Positions 37,373-45,497 of a DNA stretch of 45,972 nt are shown piece by piece. Position 1 is the stretch's first letter; every line of letters begins with the position of its first letter. Origin of the DNA: a bacterium (GTDB taxonomy: Bacteria > 4484-113 > JAFGCY01); NCBI GenBank assembly GCA_016932385.1, contig JAFGCY010000066.1:1-45972 (forward strand). Reading direction: 5' to 3'. The translations under genes and the position numbers were made by a program. Below the pieces are notes generated by a model. That model did not search any database. It was not told the DNA's origin and was given only the letters and a program-made list of their open reading frames with translations.

Positions 37373-38998
37373 TCACTCACTGATGACAAGTTCCATTGAC
37401 TCACCCAGCCTGGGAGTCATGACCGGCACACCATAGTTGTCCCCCCACATGTAAATGAACGTCGACGTTTGTGGAAAGCGCAAACACTCAGGATTGGCCT
37501 TGCTGTCCAGTGCTTTAAACCTAATGTATCCAAGATAACCTGTTCCACTACATGGCTGTTCGCCACGCCACTTTGTGGCATTGAGTCCAATTACTCGATA
37601 TCCATCGTTCGCGGAAGATTCTCCGACATCCTGGGCGGCAAACAGCGGATTACAATAATCTGGTTGCTGTGATGAAGGCGCGGCAAGCAGGTTTTCGTAC
37701 CGCACTGTGCCTGTATCGATGAACGATTGGGCGTATATGAAGCGCAGCATCGAAGCATCGTATTCAAACCTGACATTGGCGCTGAATAGGTCAATCACGT
37801 TTTCCGCTTTAATTCCTACAAACAACTCCTGATCGGTGAACACTGGCATGCCATCTAAAGGCGGCACTACTTCAAAGGTCAATGTACCTTCAGGCAGCGA
37901 ACCGCCACCGGGTTTTGCGATGTTGCTGGGCTTACCCTCGGCTGGCTTGTCTCCAGGAGTTCCCGCCGGCGCAACGTACCATGCGTAATAACCTTGGCTA
38001 TCTAACTCATCGATGAACACCCAGGAAAGCCGCGTTTTCTGGCCGTTGAACATTCCCTCTCGCGAGGCTGAAGGCTCATCGGCACCGACGTTGTTTTCCA
38101 CTTTAACCCAACCGTCGTCATCAAGATCAGGTTCTTGTGCTTGCGTTTCCAGCCGATACCTGTAAACGTTATAGCCGGCAAGGTGACTGCCGAAGTTCTG
38201 ACCGATTTGCGTGATGTCATTCATCGTAATGAAGCCGTCTTCGTTACCGTCAACAACCTCAATCCGTGCGTAATCCTCATCCAGTTCATCCACCTGCCGC
38301 TGATACCAAAAGCCAATCGGCGTCAGATCATTTGCGGAGACCAGACCGTCCAGGTTATAGTCGCCCGTATGCCTTTCCGACCAGCTCAATGTGGCATTGC
38401 CAGTCCCGCTGTATGACACGGTAAGATCTCGAACGGCGGTGGTCTGTGCTTGGCTGACGGATACTGCTCGCCTCACGATTTGCTCTGGCCCAGCGGCAAA
38501 GTTGATCGTGACTAGTCGTGTGCCTGCGTCAAGGTTTTTGCCGTTGAGCCCCACCATGCCGATCGACAGCAGTCCCCGTTCCACCAGACAGCTGAACCCG
38601 ATTGCGTTGTCTGCTTCCACGTCTGTTGACGCATACCTGCGTATTGCTGGATCGTACTTGATATATAAAGCAGCTGAATCAATCGGCTCGGTAATCCAGA
38701 TCTGCAGCACATCGGCCTTCTGATCTAGTTCTAGCGCGCCAATCACTTGGCTGTCCGTTTCTCCACCCGGAAGCAATGCCGTCACTGAGTAGTCCGGGTA
38801 CTCGATATACACAGCCTTTCGTAGTGACGTCGCCAAATCTTGCTGGTCAATTACTGGCTGGATCATCGTGCGCGCTTGCGCATCACCTAAAGCGCTGTCT
38901 GTATCAGAATAAACACGGGGTGTCTGCGCTGTTGCTCCACAGCCAGTATAAAGAGGAAAAAGCACAACCAGCAGGGCGATCGTACAGAACCGAAACAC
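37373..38998 (-). CDS. Lipoprotein with two cohesin-like domains flanking a dockerin-like domain
   Basis: 541 residues. GTG 38998 is preferred because GGAGG lies 6 nt upstream and the protein then begins MFRFCTIALLVVLFPLYTGC, a lipoprotein signal; a TTG at 39022 is further upstream. Residues about 75-190 and 380-520 are beta-rich with cohesin-like patterns (LQIWITEPIDSAALYIKYDP; LFVGIKAENVIDLFSANVRFEYDAS, and GYLGYIRFKALDS). Between them are two calcium loops of the dockerin type (GDYNLDGLVSANDLTPIG; DGNEDGFITMNDITQIG). Cohesins bind dockerins in extracellular enzyme complexes. The next gene on this strand is a dockerin-bearing subtilase. A TATACT -10 lies at 39040-39035. Confidence 0.75.
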   Translation of the reverse strand: MFRFCTIALLVVLFPLYTGCGATAQTPRVYSDTDSALGDAQARTMIQPVIDQQDLATSLRKAVYIEYPDYSVTALLPGGETDSQVIGALELDQKADVLQIWITEPIDSAALYIKYDPAIRRYASTDVEADNAIGFSCLVERGLLSIGMVGLNGKNLDAGTRLVTINFAAGPEQIVRRAVSVSQAQTTAVRDLTVSYSGTGNATLSWSERHTGDYNLDGLVSANDLTPIGFWYQRQVDELDEDYARIEVVDGNEDGFITMNDITQIGQNFGSHLAGYNVYRYRLETQAQEPDLDDDGWVKVENNVGADEPSASREGMFNGQKTRLSWVFIDELDSQGYYAWYVAPAGTPGDKPAEGKPSNIAKPGGGSLPEGTLTFEVVPPLDGMPVFTDQELFVGIKAENVIDLFSANVRFEYDASMLRFIYAQSFIDTGTVRYENLLAAPSSQQPDYCNPLFAAQDVGESSANDGYRVIGLNATKWRGEQPCSGTGYLGYIRFKALDSKANPECLRFPQTSTFIYMWGDNYGVPVMTPRLGESMELVISE

Positions 38999-39208
38999 AC
39001 CTTCCTCCGCGAGCTTCAACAATGATGTTTATTAAGTATATTACAGAGACGTCTTTATCAATCATCCATCAGTCTTTCAATCCACGTTTATCGCAGCGCA
39101 ACGTTGTCGCCGCAAGGTCTGTAAGGAATGTAGTGACCAAATGCTGCTACGGTTTGGTTCTCTGCATCCATCTTCAAGGTGAAAGCGAAGCAGAAAACGC
39201 CAGAGAGC
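38999..39208. other. Intergenic region
   Basis: 210 nt holding the promoter of the cohesin/dockerin gene (TATACT 39040-39035) and, at the right end, the 3' side of the CBS gene. No other feature seen. Confidence 0.4.
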
Positions 39209-39907
39209 TCACTCTTCGCCCAGCAGGTCGCGCGGGGTGATGATCCCCAGCGGTTCCTCGTGGCCCTGGCCGGTTTCGGTGATCACGATCGCGAACAGGC
39301 GCGGGCGCTTCTGGGTCAGCGTGGCCTGGAAGATCGCCAGCGCCTCGTCCACGCTGGCCCCGCGGCTTAAGAGCTGCATCGCGTCGGGCTGGTCGAACTC
39401 GTGGAGCTCGCTTAGCGTGGTTGCATCAAACGGCACCTCGCCGGCGTTGACCATCGCCGCCAGCCAGCGCGTGATGCCGCTCGAGGTGGTCAGCTTGAGC
39501 AGGCCGCTGGCGCGCGAGAGCACCTGCGAATAGCCGCGGCTGTACATGTATTGCAGCACTTCCTTCAGCGGCGTGTGCGGCGAGAAGACATGCACCTCGC
39601 TTTCAAACGCCGGAATCACCCGCGGCGGCTCGAACAGGCGCGTGTAAATCTCGCGCATCAGCTCGACGACGTGCTCCGCCGGCTCGGCAATCACTTCCTC
39701 CGGGAAGCTCTTGTGGTGGATGATCGCGTTTCGAAGCTCGTGGCATTCCAGGATGTCGTCGTAATAACGCTTCAAGCACGGCTCCTGCTTGGCGGCGATC
39801 CTGAGCCGCTTCCAGAACGGCACCGACCCGCGCTCACCGGTCAGCTGCTTGAGCTTGTAGTCGATCTCGTTGTAGTAACGGAGAAACTCCTGCGCCGCTT
39901 GTCCCAT
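39209..39907 (-). CDS. CBS-domain protein with N-terminal helical domain
   Basis: 232 residues. The N-terminal half is helical (QEFLRYYNEIDYKLKQLTG; LKRYYDDILECHELRNAIIHH), a HEPN-like pattern, with RNAIIH resembling the RxxxxH motif of HEPN domains. The C-terminal half has two CBS motifs (EVHVFSPHTPLKEVLQYMYSRGYSQVLS; SRGASVDEALAIF... GIITPRDLLGEE), which bind adenine nucleotides. TACAAT ends 6 nt before ATG 39907, so the message is probably leaderless. Its 3' end recurs twice at 31956 and 32840. It lies downstream of a RelE-type toxin gene on the same strand. Likely a regulatory sensor; the partner is unknown. Confidence 0.7.
   Translation of the reverse strand: MGQAAQEFLRYYNEIDYKLKQLTGERGSVPFWKRLRIAAKQEPCLKRYYDDILECHELRNAIIHHKSFPEEVIAEPAEHVVELMREIYTRLFEPPRVIPAFESEVHVFSPHTPLKEVLQYMYSRGYSQVLSRASGLLKLTTSSGITRWLAAMVNAGEVPFDATTLSELHEFDQPDAMQLLSRGASVDEALAIFQATLTQKRPRLFAIVITETGQGHEEPLGIITPRDLLGEE
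39211..39264 (-). repeat. CBS 3'-end repeat, intact copy C
   Basis: Present within the intact CBS gene; 51 of 54 bases match 31956-32009. See the duplication finding. Confidence 0.8.
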
Positions 39908-39930
39908 GCCAGCATTGTAGCGCGCTGTTG

Positions 39931-40173
39931 TCAGTACGCCGATCCCCGCGGACCGATCCACGCGATCAGAACCTCGTTCAATTGATCATCAACCTCGTAT
40001 ATCACGCGCCAGGGCCCGACACGAATGCGGTAAGCTTGCGATGCACCAGCCAACTTGCGACAACCAAGTGGGCGTGGATCGTTCTTGAGTTCCTGAATGT
40101 GTGAATCAATGCGTTTACGGACGGGAAGCGGAAGCTTCTCAAGCTGGCGCAAGGCGCGCCGTGAGATCCTCAC
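39931..40173 (-). CDS. RelE/ParE-family toxin
   Basis: About 80 residues, cytoplasmic. The pattern ISRRALRQLEKLPLPVRKRI, then CRKLAGASQAYRIRVGPWRVIYEVDD and VLIAWIGPRG is typical of RelE/ParE toxins that cut mRNA at the ribosome or inhibit gyrase. GTG 40173 follows the antitoxin stop by 8 nt. Family members often begin MYxVRISRRA; here the codons just upstream in frame read CTG ATC TAT CAC GTG, and CTG overlaps the antitoxin TGA (CTGA). The true start may therefore be the CTG at 40185, giving MIYHVRISRR. Part of a type II toxin-antitoxin pair with 40182-40514. Confidence 0.82.
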   Translation of the reverse strand: MRISRRALRQLEKLPLPVRKRIDSHIQELKNDPRPLGCRKLAGASQAYRIRVGPWRVIYEVDDQLNEVLIAWIGPRGSAY

Positions 40174-40181
40174 GTGATAGA

Positions 40182-40514
40182 TCAGACCCTGTCTGGCTCC
40201 AGCAGATCGGCGCGAACGTCATCGTAATCAATGTAATCGGATTGCTCAGCCTTAGCCCTAAGAAGCGTTACGCTGTCCAGTAAATCCTCGAGCAGTTCAC
40301 GTGGATCGTCTGCCGCATCGGTTGAATCAAGCAACCCGGCCAACTGGCTAATCAGCGGTTCATCAGCCGATACACCACTGGGTATCCGCCCGTTGTTCAA
40401 CAAATCCGCCAATAGTTCCAACATGTGCTGGAATGACTCCAAACCTACCTGCACGGCCACCAGCCGGCCGGCCTCATCACTGATGAACATTGGCTTAAGC
40501 TTCACTGGGTCCAT
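40182..40514 (-). CDS. Likely antitoxin of the RelE-type pair
   Basis: 110 acidic residues. The N-terminal PMFISDEAGRLVAVQVGLESFQHMLE matches the pattern of Phd-like antitoxins (ITDE-G-AV-v-E-f-LE), which bind DNA and neutralise the toxin. It is longer than typical; the C-terminal part (SDYIDYDDVRADLLEPDRV) may wrap the toxin. TATACT (40528-40523) ends 8 nt before the ATG, so the message is probably leaderless. The toxin gene lies immediately downstream. Such pairs are usually autoregulated; I see no operator with certainty. Confidence 0.65.
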   Translation of the reverse strand: MDPVKLKPMFISDEAGRLVAVQVGLESFQHMLELLADLLNNGRIPSGVSADEPLISQLAGLLDSTDAADDPRELLEDLLDSVTLLRAKAEQSDYIDYDDVRADLLEPDRV

Positions 40515-40549
40515 GCACTCAAAGTATACCCGCAACCGGGGCGATGTGC

Positions 40550-41449
40550 TTAGTTGTTCAGCTCGTCGCGCTCGCGCTGATAGCGGCTGGCGGCGAGACT
40601 GTCGCCGAGGTTCTCGCTGACCAGCACCAGGTCGTCGAGCACGGCCACCAGCCGGTCGCTGACATCGTAGACTCCGGCCTCCTGCACCTTGGTGAAAAAG
40701 TTGTAGGCGGTCTCCAGGAAGCTCTTGGCTTCGGCGTATTTCTCCAGCCGGTAATTCGCGATTGCCAGGTGGTAGGCGATTTCGGCGTGGTCCACCACCG
40801 TACCCGTCTTGGCCTCGTCCGTGGCGTGCGCCGGATCCGCCGCCAGCACCTGGGCGCGCACGTCGTTGGCCGACAGCGCTTCGGTCAGGATGGGAATCGC
40901 CTCCTCCTCGCGACCCAGGTTGATCAGCGCGCCGCCGACATCGAACAGCGCGCCGGCCAGGTCGATCTCGTTCTCCTGCTCGCGCAACAATGTGACACGC
41001 TCGTTGAACGTCGCCAGCGCCTTCTCCATCAGCCCCTGCTCGAACTGGCACTCGCCGACCACCTTCAGCGGGTAGCTGTCGATATCTTCCGCGAAATGCT
41101 GCGAACCGATGTCATAAGCCTGGCGCATGAACTGCTCGCCATTGACCCAGTTGCTGGTGTGGTAATAAGCCTCACCGAGCAGGAACAGGCAATCCACCAA
41201 ATGGGCGTAGTCGTCGCCCCCCTGTAACGCCGGCAATAAATCCAGACACAAGTCGATCACTTCCTGCTCATGCCCGTCCTCGGCCATTAACTCATAGGCG
41301 CGGTCCAGCTCCGTAGCCGTGGCCATGTCCGCCCAACCCGAGGGCGCCTGGCCGTTCGTACCCGCCCCGTCCTCCTGGGCATGCGCCAGCCAGAATCCGC
41401 CAAATGTGAATGCTATGCCGATCATTGTCGCCGCCATTACCTTATGCAT
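40550..41449 (-). CDS. Exported TPR-repeat protein
   Basis: 299 residues. The signal peptide (MHKVMAATMIGIAFTFGGFWLAHAQ) directs export. The rest is helical with tetratricopeptide repeats (YAHLVDCLFLLGEAYYHTSNW; AGALFDVGGALINLGREEEAI; IAYHLAIANYRLEKYAEAKSFLETAYNFF), which mediate protein-protein contacts. ATG 41449 with AGGAG upstream is preferred over the earlier in-frame start at 41497. TACAAT on the minus strand near 41480 may be its -10. It is divergent from the NfeD-flotillin pair. Partner unknown. Confidence 0.85.
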   Translation of the reverse strand: MHKVMAATMIGIAFTFGGFWLAHAQEDGAGTNGQAPSGWADMATATELDRAYELMAEDGHEQEVIDLCLDLLPALQGGDDYAHLVDCLFLLGEAYYHTSNWVNGEQFMRQAYDIGSQHFAEDIDSYPLKVVGECQFEQGLMEKALATFNERVTLLREQENEIDLAGALFDVGGALINLGREEEAIPILTEALSANDVRAQVLAADPAHATDEAKTGTVVDHAEIAYHLAIANYRLEKYAEAKSFLETAYNFFTKVQEAGVYDVSDRLVAVLDDLVLVSENLGDSLAASRYQRERDELNN

Positions 41450-41751
41450 TGTTTGCTCCTCAAACCGGAACCATTGTACACCCGTTATACCATACAACGT
41501 ATATCACCCATATCTTTTTATATGGAAACTTCTGGTTGCTAATGATTAATATCAACTTTTTCATATTGCAACATGTGCTTAGTTATGTTATACTTGCAGC
41601 AACAAGCATGCAGCCCGTGATTCTCGGGCGGTTTGCTGCGGGACGGTAACGCAGAACGCGATTATCAGACTGCTGCTTGATCCGCTACGGCGGGGGTTAG
41701 AATGAAGGTCCGAAGCCTGTTCAACCGCCGGATGCGTGGCGGAGGTACAAG
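41450..41751. other. Divergent promoter region and long NfeD leader
   Basis: 302 nt. It holds the TPR promoter on the minus strand and TTGCAA-17-TATACT on the plus strand (41566-41594). From there a leader of about 150 nt precedes the NfeD ATG, with a possible hairpin GCCCG-N7-CGGGC near 41614-41630. No known riboswitch is recognised. Confidence 0.45.
41566..41594 (+). promoter_or_regulatory. Promoter TTGCAA-17-TATACT for NfeD gene
   Basis: Both hexamers with ideal 17-nt spacing, in an AT-rich stretch. Confidence 0.7.
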
Positions 41752-42564
41752 ATGGCAACGCTGACAACAATCTACTGGTTATGCTTCGGCATCGGGCTGG
41801 TCTACGTCCTGGTGGCCGGAACCCTTGGCGCAATCAGCCACGGCCTGGAGTCGGTCAGCGACGTCGATACCGATGTCGACCACGACTTCGACGCCGACAC
41901 GGATATCGATATCGATCATGACTTCGACGTGGACCACGATTTCGACGTGGATACGGACCTCGACATCGACCACGACGCCGGCTTTGATATCGCGGCGGAC
42001 CATGATTACGACGTCGGAGCTGCCGATTTCGACCTGGGCATTCCAGACGCCGACCTGGACGCGGGCGCCGACGTGGACTCCGCGCTGGATGTCCATGCGG
42101 AGGCCGCGCACGGGATGCACGGCGGGCATGCGGCGGTCAGCGATATGCCGGACTGGAACCCGTTCTCGCCGTTGTCGATCGCCGGCTTCCTGTGCGCCTT
42201 CGGCGGCGCGGGCCTGCTGGCGATGGGTTACGGCATGTCCATGGGAATCAGCTTGGTGGCCGCGGTTGTCGGCGGCGTGCTGATGGCGTTCGTCCTCTGG
42301 CTCGTCATCGGCAAGTTCCTATTCGGTATGCAGGGCACCAGCCAAGCCCGTGCGATCGATATGCTCGACCTGGAGGCCGAGGTGATCACGCCCGTTGAGC
42401 ACGACATGAGCGGCGAGATCGCTTACGTGCTGGAAGGGGTGCGCTATACGGCGCCGGCGCGCCTGCTCTGCGAGGGCAGCGTGGCCAAGTTCGAGAAGGT
42501 GCGGATCCGCAAGGTCCGCGGCAACATGGTCTACGTCGAGCCGAAGAAGAAACTCCTGGCGTAA
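41752..42564 (+). CDS. NfeD-like membrane protein with alternating-Asp segment
   Basis: 270 residues. The N terminus has one membrane helix (about 8-28); after the long loop come two more (about 140-190) and a C-terminal small beta-domain (about 200-270, AEVITPVEHDMSGEIAYVLEGVRYTAPAR; VRIRKVRGNMVYVEPKK), the OB-fold typical of NfeD proteins. Between helix 1 and 2 (residues 37-108) almost every second residue is Asp, often DxDxDHDF, giving a very acidic loop. NfeD proteins partner flotillins; one lies directly downstream. ATG 41752 with GGAGG upstream is chosen. The acidic loop might bind metal or form a flexible brush. Confidence 0.82.
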   Translation: MATLTTIYWLCFGIGLVYVLVAGTLGAISHGLESVSDVDTDVDHDFDADTDIDIDHDFDVDHDFDVDTDLDIDHDAGFDIAADHDYDVGAADFDLGIPDADLDAGADVDSALDVHAEAAHGMHGGHAAVSDMPDWNPFSPLSIAGFLCAFGGAGLLAMGYGMSMGISLVAAVVGGVLMAFVLWLVIGKFLFGMQGTSQARAIDMLDLEAEVITPVEHDMSGEIAYVLEGVRYTAPARLLCEGSVAKFEKVRIRKVRGNMVYVEPKKKLLA

Positions 42565-42631
42565 GCCGATTCAGCGCGGCGCCGACGCCGCGGGGCTCCG
42601 TGAGTTACGGGGCGGGACGTTGTACTTAGCG

Positions 42632-42637
42632 TATAAT
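42632..42637 (+). promoter_or_regulatory. -10 element (TATAAT) for flotillin gene
   Basis: TATAAT ends 73 nt before the flotillin ATG. The leader contains a GGGGCAACCC-type hairpin near 42676-42689. The -35 is unclear. Confidence 0.45.
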
Positions 42638-42710
42638 GCCTGCTGAAGATTGTGTTCAGGAAGGCATTCGGGACCGGGGCAACCCGGGGGTATCTGGAGG
42701 AGTAAGGGCA

Positions 42711-44249
42711 ATGTTAGCGTTATTACAGGTGGCTCCACCATCGGTCAACCTTTCGCTCATCGGAATCAGTATCGTAGCAGCCTTTTTCATCATCATCATG
42801 ATCTGGGCCAGCCGCTACACCAAAGTACCGCCTAACGCGGTGATGGTCGTAACGGGCGGCAAGGGCCAATGGGTCCGACGGCCTGACGGTTCACGGGCCA
42901 AGCTGGGTTTCCGCATCATCAAGGGCGGCGGCACATTTGTCTGGCCGATTATGGAACGCGTGGACACGCTCAGCCTGGAGCTAATGACGATCGACGTCAA
43001 GACGCCCGAGGTCTACACGGTCATGGGCGTACCCGTGATGGTGGACGGCGTAGCGCAAATCAAGATCAAGAGTGACGACGTCTCGATCGCCACCGCGGTG
43101 GAGCAGTTTCTTAGCAAGGGCGCGGAGGAAATCAGCCGCATCGCCCAGCAAACGCTGGAAGGCCACCTGCGCGCGATCATGGGCGCGATGACCGTCGAGG
43201 ACATCTACAAGAACCGCGACGCCTTCGCCCAGCGCGTCCAGGACATCGCCGCTACCGACCTGGCCAATATGGGCCTGGCGATCATCAGCTTTACAATCCG
43301 CGACGTGCGCGACAACGAAGGCTACCTGGATGCGCTTGGTAAGAAGCGCACCGCCGAGGTGAAGCGTGACGCGGCGATCGGCGAGGCCGAGGCCGGTCGC
43401 GACGCCACGATCAAAGCGGCGCAGTTCCGCCAGGAGGGCGAGACCGCCAAGTTCCAGGCCGAGACGAAGATCGCCGAATCCAATCGCGATTACGAGATGC
43501 AGGTGGCGGACTACACCAAGGACGTCAACACGCAGAAGGCCGAGGCCGACCTGGCCTACGACCTGCAGAAGAACACCACGCTGAGACGGGTCCGCGAGCA
43601 GGAGGTCGAGGTCGAGATCGTCGAGAAGAACAAGCGCATCGAGTTGGAGAACCTGGAGATCCAACGCAGGCAAAAGGAACTGGAAGCGACCATCCAGCGG
43701 CCCGCCGACGCCAAGAAGTACGAGGTCGAGCGGCTGGCCGAGGCCGAGCGCTTCCGGCTGGAAAACATCGCCGAGGGTGACGCGCGATCGAAGAAGCTGA
43801 CTGGTTTCGCCCAGGCCGAGGTCGTCCAGGCGCAGGGTGAAGCACAAGCGACCGCCGAGAAAGCCAAGGGTCTGGCTGAGGCGGAAGTCATCAAGCAGAA
43901 GGGCCTGTCCGAGGCCGCCGGTTCGCTGGAGAAAGCGCGCGCCTGGCAGGAGTACAACGAAGCGGCGATCATGCAGCTCTTGATCGAAAAACTGCCGGAT
44001 ATCGCCAACGCGATCGCCCAGCCAATGAGCAAGATCGACAAGATCACAATCGTCGACAGCGGCGGCGGCCAGGGCACCGGCGCCAGCAAGATCACGCAGG
44101 ACATCGGCAAGGTCCTGGCGGAACTACCGCCGGTGGTCGAAGCGCTGTCCGGACTGGACCTGCAGGACCTGATCAAGCGCCTGCCGGAGTTGGCCAAGCG
44201 CGACAAGTCCGACAACGGCGGCAAGCCGTCCGGCACGCCGACGCCGTAA
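42711..44249 (+). CDS. Flotillin-family membrane scaffold protein
   Basis: 512 residues. The N terminus has a membrane segment (about 10-32, SLIGISIVAAFFIIIMIWASRYTK), followed by an SPFH/band-7 domain (about 40-210; PPNAVMVVTGGKGQWVRRPDG, VMVDGVAQIKIKSDD, ISRIAQQTLEGHLRAIMGAMTVEDIYKNRDAFAQRVQD), and a long coiled coil rich in Glu, Ala and Lys (about 215-440). This is the layout of bacterial flotillins, which form membrane microdomain scaffolds. It lies directly after the NfeD gene, as in other bacteria, but has a -10 of its own. ATG 42711 with GGAGGAG upstream is chosen. A terminator follows. Confidence 0.93.
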   Translation: MLALLQVAPPSVNLSLIGISIVAAFFIIIMIWASRYTKVPPNAVMVVTGGKGQWVRRPDGSRAKLGFRIIKGGGTFVWPIMERVDTLSLELMTIDVKTPEVYTVMGVPVMVDGVAQIKIKSDDVSIATAVEQFLSKGAEEISRIAQQTLEGHLRAIMGAMTVEDIYKNRDAFAQRVQDIAATDLANMGLAIISFTIRDVRDNEGYLDALGKKRTAEVKRDAAIGEAEAGRDATIKAAQFRQEGETAKFQAETKIAESNRDYEMQVADYTKDVNTQKAEADLAYDLQKNTTLRRVREQEVEVEIVEKNKRIELENLEIQRRQKELEATIQRPADAKKYEVERLAEAERFRLENIAEGDARSKKLTGFAQAEVVQAQGEAQATAEKAKGLAEAEVIKQKGLSEAAGSLEKARAWQEYNEAAIMQLLIEKLPDIANAIAQPMSKIDKITIVDSGGGQGTGASKITQDIGKVLAELPPVVEALSGLDLQDLIKRLPELAKRDKSDNGGKPSGTPTP

Positions 44250-44279
44250 CCAGCGGTCGATTGAAGACTGACTTAACGG

Positions 44280-44307
44280 GGCGGGCCTACGGGCCCGCCT
44301 TTGCTTT
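44280..44307 (+). terminator. Terminator after flotillin gene
   Basis: An 8-bp stem (GGCGGGCC 44280-44287 with GGCCCGCC 44292-44299, loop TACG) followed by TTTGCTTT. It lies between convergent flotillin and arsC genes. Confidence 0.8.
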
Positions 44308-44321
44308 CCGCGGCAACCGGG

Positions 44322-44792
44322 CTACCGCTCGCGTTGCTGCTCCTCGTAGAGCCGGTCGAGTGATTTCGGCAGTGTGGCGATAAAGGTGCGGATCTGGTCG
44401 CGCACGCGGATGAAGTACTTGTAGGCGGTTTTCTCATCCCGCGCGTTCTCCGCCAATACGATCGGGTCCTCGAACGGCACATGCAAATGCCGCGTTTTAC
44501 CAGGGAAAACCGGGCAGTTTTCCTTGGCGTCATCACACAAAGTGATCACATAGTCGAAGTCGGTTTCATCCAGGTCTTCCACCCGTTTGGGAAACTGGTT
44601 GCTGATATTCATCGCAATATCAAACATCGCGCGAATGGCCAGCTTATGAATCCGCTTGGGCTCCAAGCCGGCGCTGAAGGGTATGATTGAATCTGCGCGC
44701 AAGGACTTCGTCAGGCCTTCCGCCATCTGGCTTCGGCATGAATTACTTGTGCACAGAAACAAAATCCTCAGCTTCTCATCCGCTTCCGGCAT
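44322..44792 (-). CDS. arsC: Arsenate reductase, low-MW phosphatase fold (ArsC-type)
   Basis: 156 residues, cytoplasmic. The CX5R loop (CTSNSCRSQMAEG) is the catalytic P-loop of low-molecular-weight tyrosine phosphatases and thioredoxin-linked arsenate reductases. Two further Cys in LCDDAKENCPVFPG fit the ArsC relay that reduces arsenate through a cascade of disulfides. ATG 44792 is chosen because TAAAAT ends exactly 6 nt upstream (leaderless); GTG 44798 is an in-frame alternative. It has no neighbouring ars regulator or efflux gene in the window, so a phosphatase role is not excluded. Confidence 0.88.
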   Translation of the reverse strand: MPEADEKLRILFLCTSNSCRSQMAEGLTKSLRADSIIPFSAGLEPKRIHKLAIRAMFDIAMNISNQFPKRVEDLDETDFDYVITLCDDAKENCPVFPGKTRHLHVPFEDPIVLAENARDEKTAYKYFIRVRDQIRTFIATLPKSLDRLYEEQQRER

Positions 44793-44900
44793 GCACACAT
44801 TTTATCCGGCGTAGAGCTCGATCCACCTTTCCTGTGCACAAAACGCCCATTTAATTATGCAAGATCGGCTGGAGAGGCTGCACCGGGCAGCCTGATACTG

Positions 44901-44906
44901 TACAAT
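44901..44906 (+). promoter_or_regulatory. -10 element (TACAAT) for rsfS
   Basis: TACAAT lies 46 nt before ATG 44953; AGGAGG precedes the ATG by 4 nt. The -35 is not clear. Confidence 0.45.
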
Positions 44907-44952
44907 GAACCGGTAACCTTGGCCTGGCGGGCCGACCGCCAACAGGAGGATT

Positions 44953-45351
44953 ATGGTTAAAGCGCGTGAGGCGCAGCTGTCGAATCGTCCGCCCTTGGAT
45001 GACGACCTGACAATGGAGGACGTGTTGAGAATCGCCGTCACGGCGATCGAGGATAAAAAGGGCGAAGACGCGGTTGTCCTGGATATATCGGATCAACTCG
45101 ACTACATCGACTACATCATTGTTTGCACCGGCCAGACCGACTTACATACTAAAGCGATCGCCGACAATATTAAATTGGAATTGTCCCGCTATGATATAAT
45201 CCCCGATGGGCTCAATGGGTATCGCCACGGGGATTGGATACTCCTCGATTACGGCGTGCTGGTAGTCCACGTATTTTTGCCGGCCTTACGAGACTTCTAC
45301 CGGTTGGAGGAGTTGTGGGCCGGTGGACGCGCGGTTGAGTTGAAATCATAG
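44953..45351 (+). CDS. rsfS: Ribosomal silencing factor RsfS
   Basis: 132 residues, cytoplasmic. Binds the large ribosomal subunit protein uL14 and blocks subunit joining when nutrients are scarce. The family pattern is clear: LRIAVTAIEDKKGEDAVVLDISDQLDYIDYIIVCTGQTDLHTKAIADNI, then GYRHGDWILLDYGVLVVHVFLPALRDFYRLEELWAGG. It is slightly longer than usual because of an N-terminal extension of about 18 residues. ATG 44953 with AGGAGG upstream is clear. tRNA-Ala follows 3 nt after the stop codon and may be cotranscribed. Confidence 0.95.
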   Translation: MVKAREAQLSNRPPLDDDLTMEDVLRIAVTAIEDKKGEDAVVLDISDQLDYIDYIIVCTGQTDLHTKAIADNIKLELSRYDIIPDGLNGYRHGDWILLDYGVLVVHVFLPALRDFYRLEELWAGGRAVELKS

Positions 45352-45354
45352 TCT

Positions 45355-45426
45355 GGGGCTGTGGCGCAGCGGTAGCGCATCTGTCTGGCAGACAGAGGGT
45401 CAGGGGTTCGAATCCCCTCAGCTCCA
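45355..45426 (+). tRNA. tRNA-Ala (anticodon GGC)
   Basis: A 72-nt cloverleaf: acceptor GGGGCTG/CAGCTCC with the G3:U70 pair that identifies alanine tRNA, anticodon loop CTGGCAG with anticodon GGC, T-loop TTCGAAT. Discriminator A; CCA not encoded. It begins 3 nt after the rsfS stop. Confidence 0.96.
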
Positions 45427-45497
45427 GTTTGCAACCTAAAGTATGCATCAGAGGTCAGTTACGAAGATCACGACGGATTTTACGAAGGGGATCAACA

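Noticed and set aside
31897-39264. CRISPR array or phage att sites
   Set aside because: Repeats are few, long and coding-derived, with no regular spacers and no integrase in the window.
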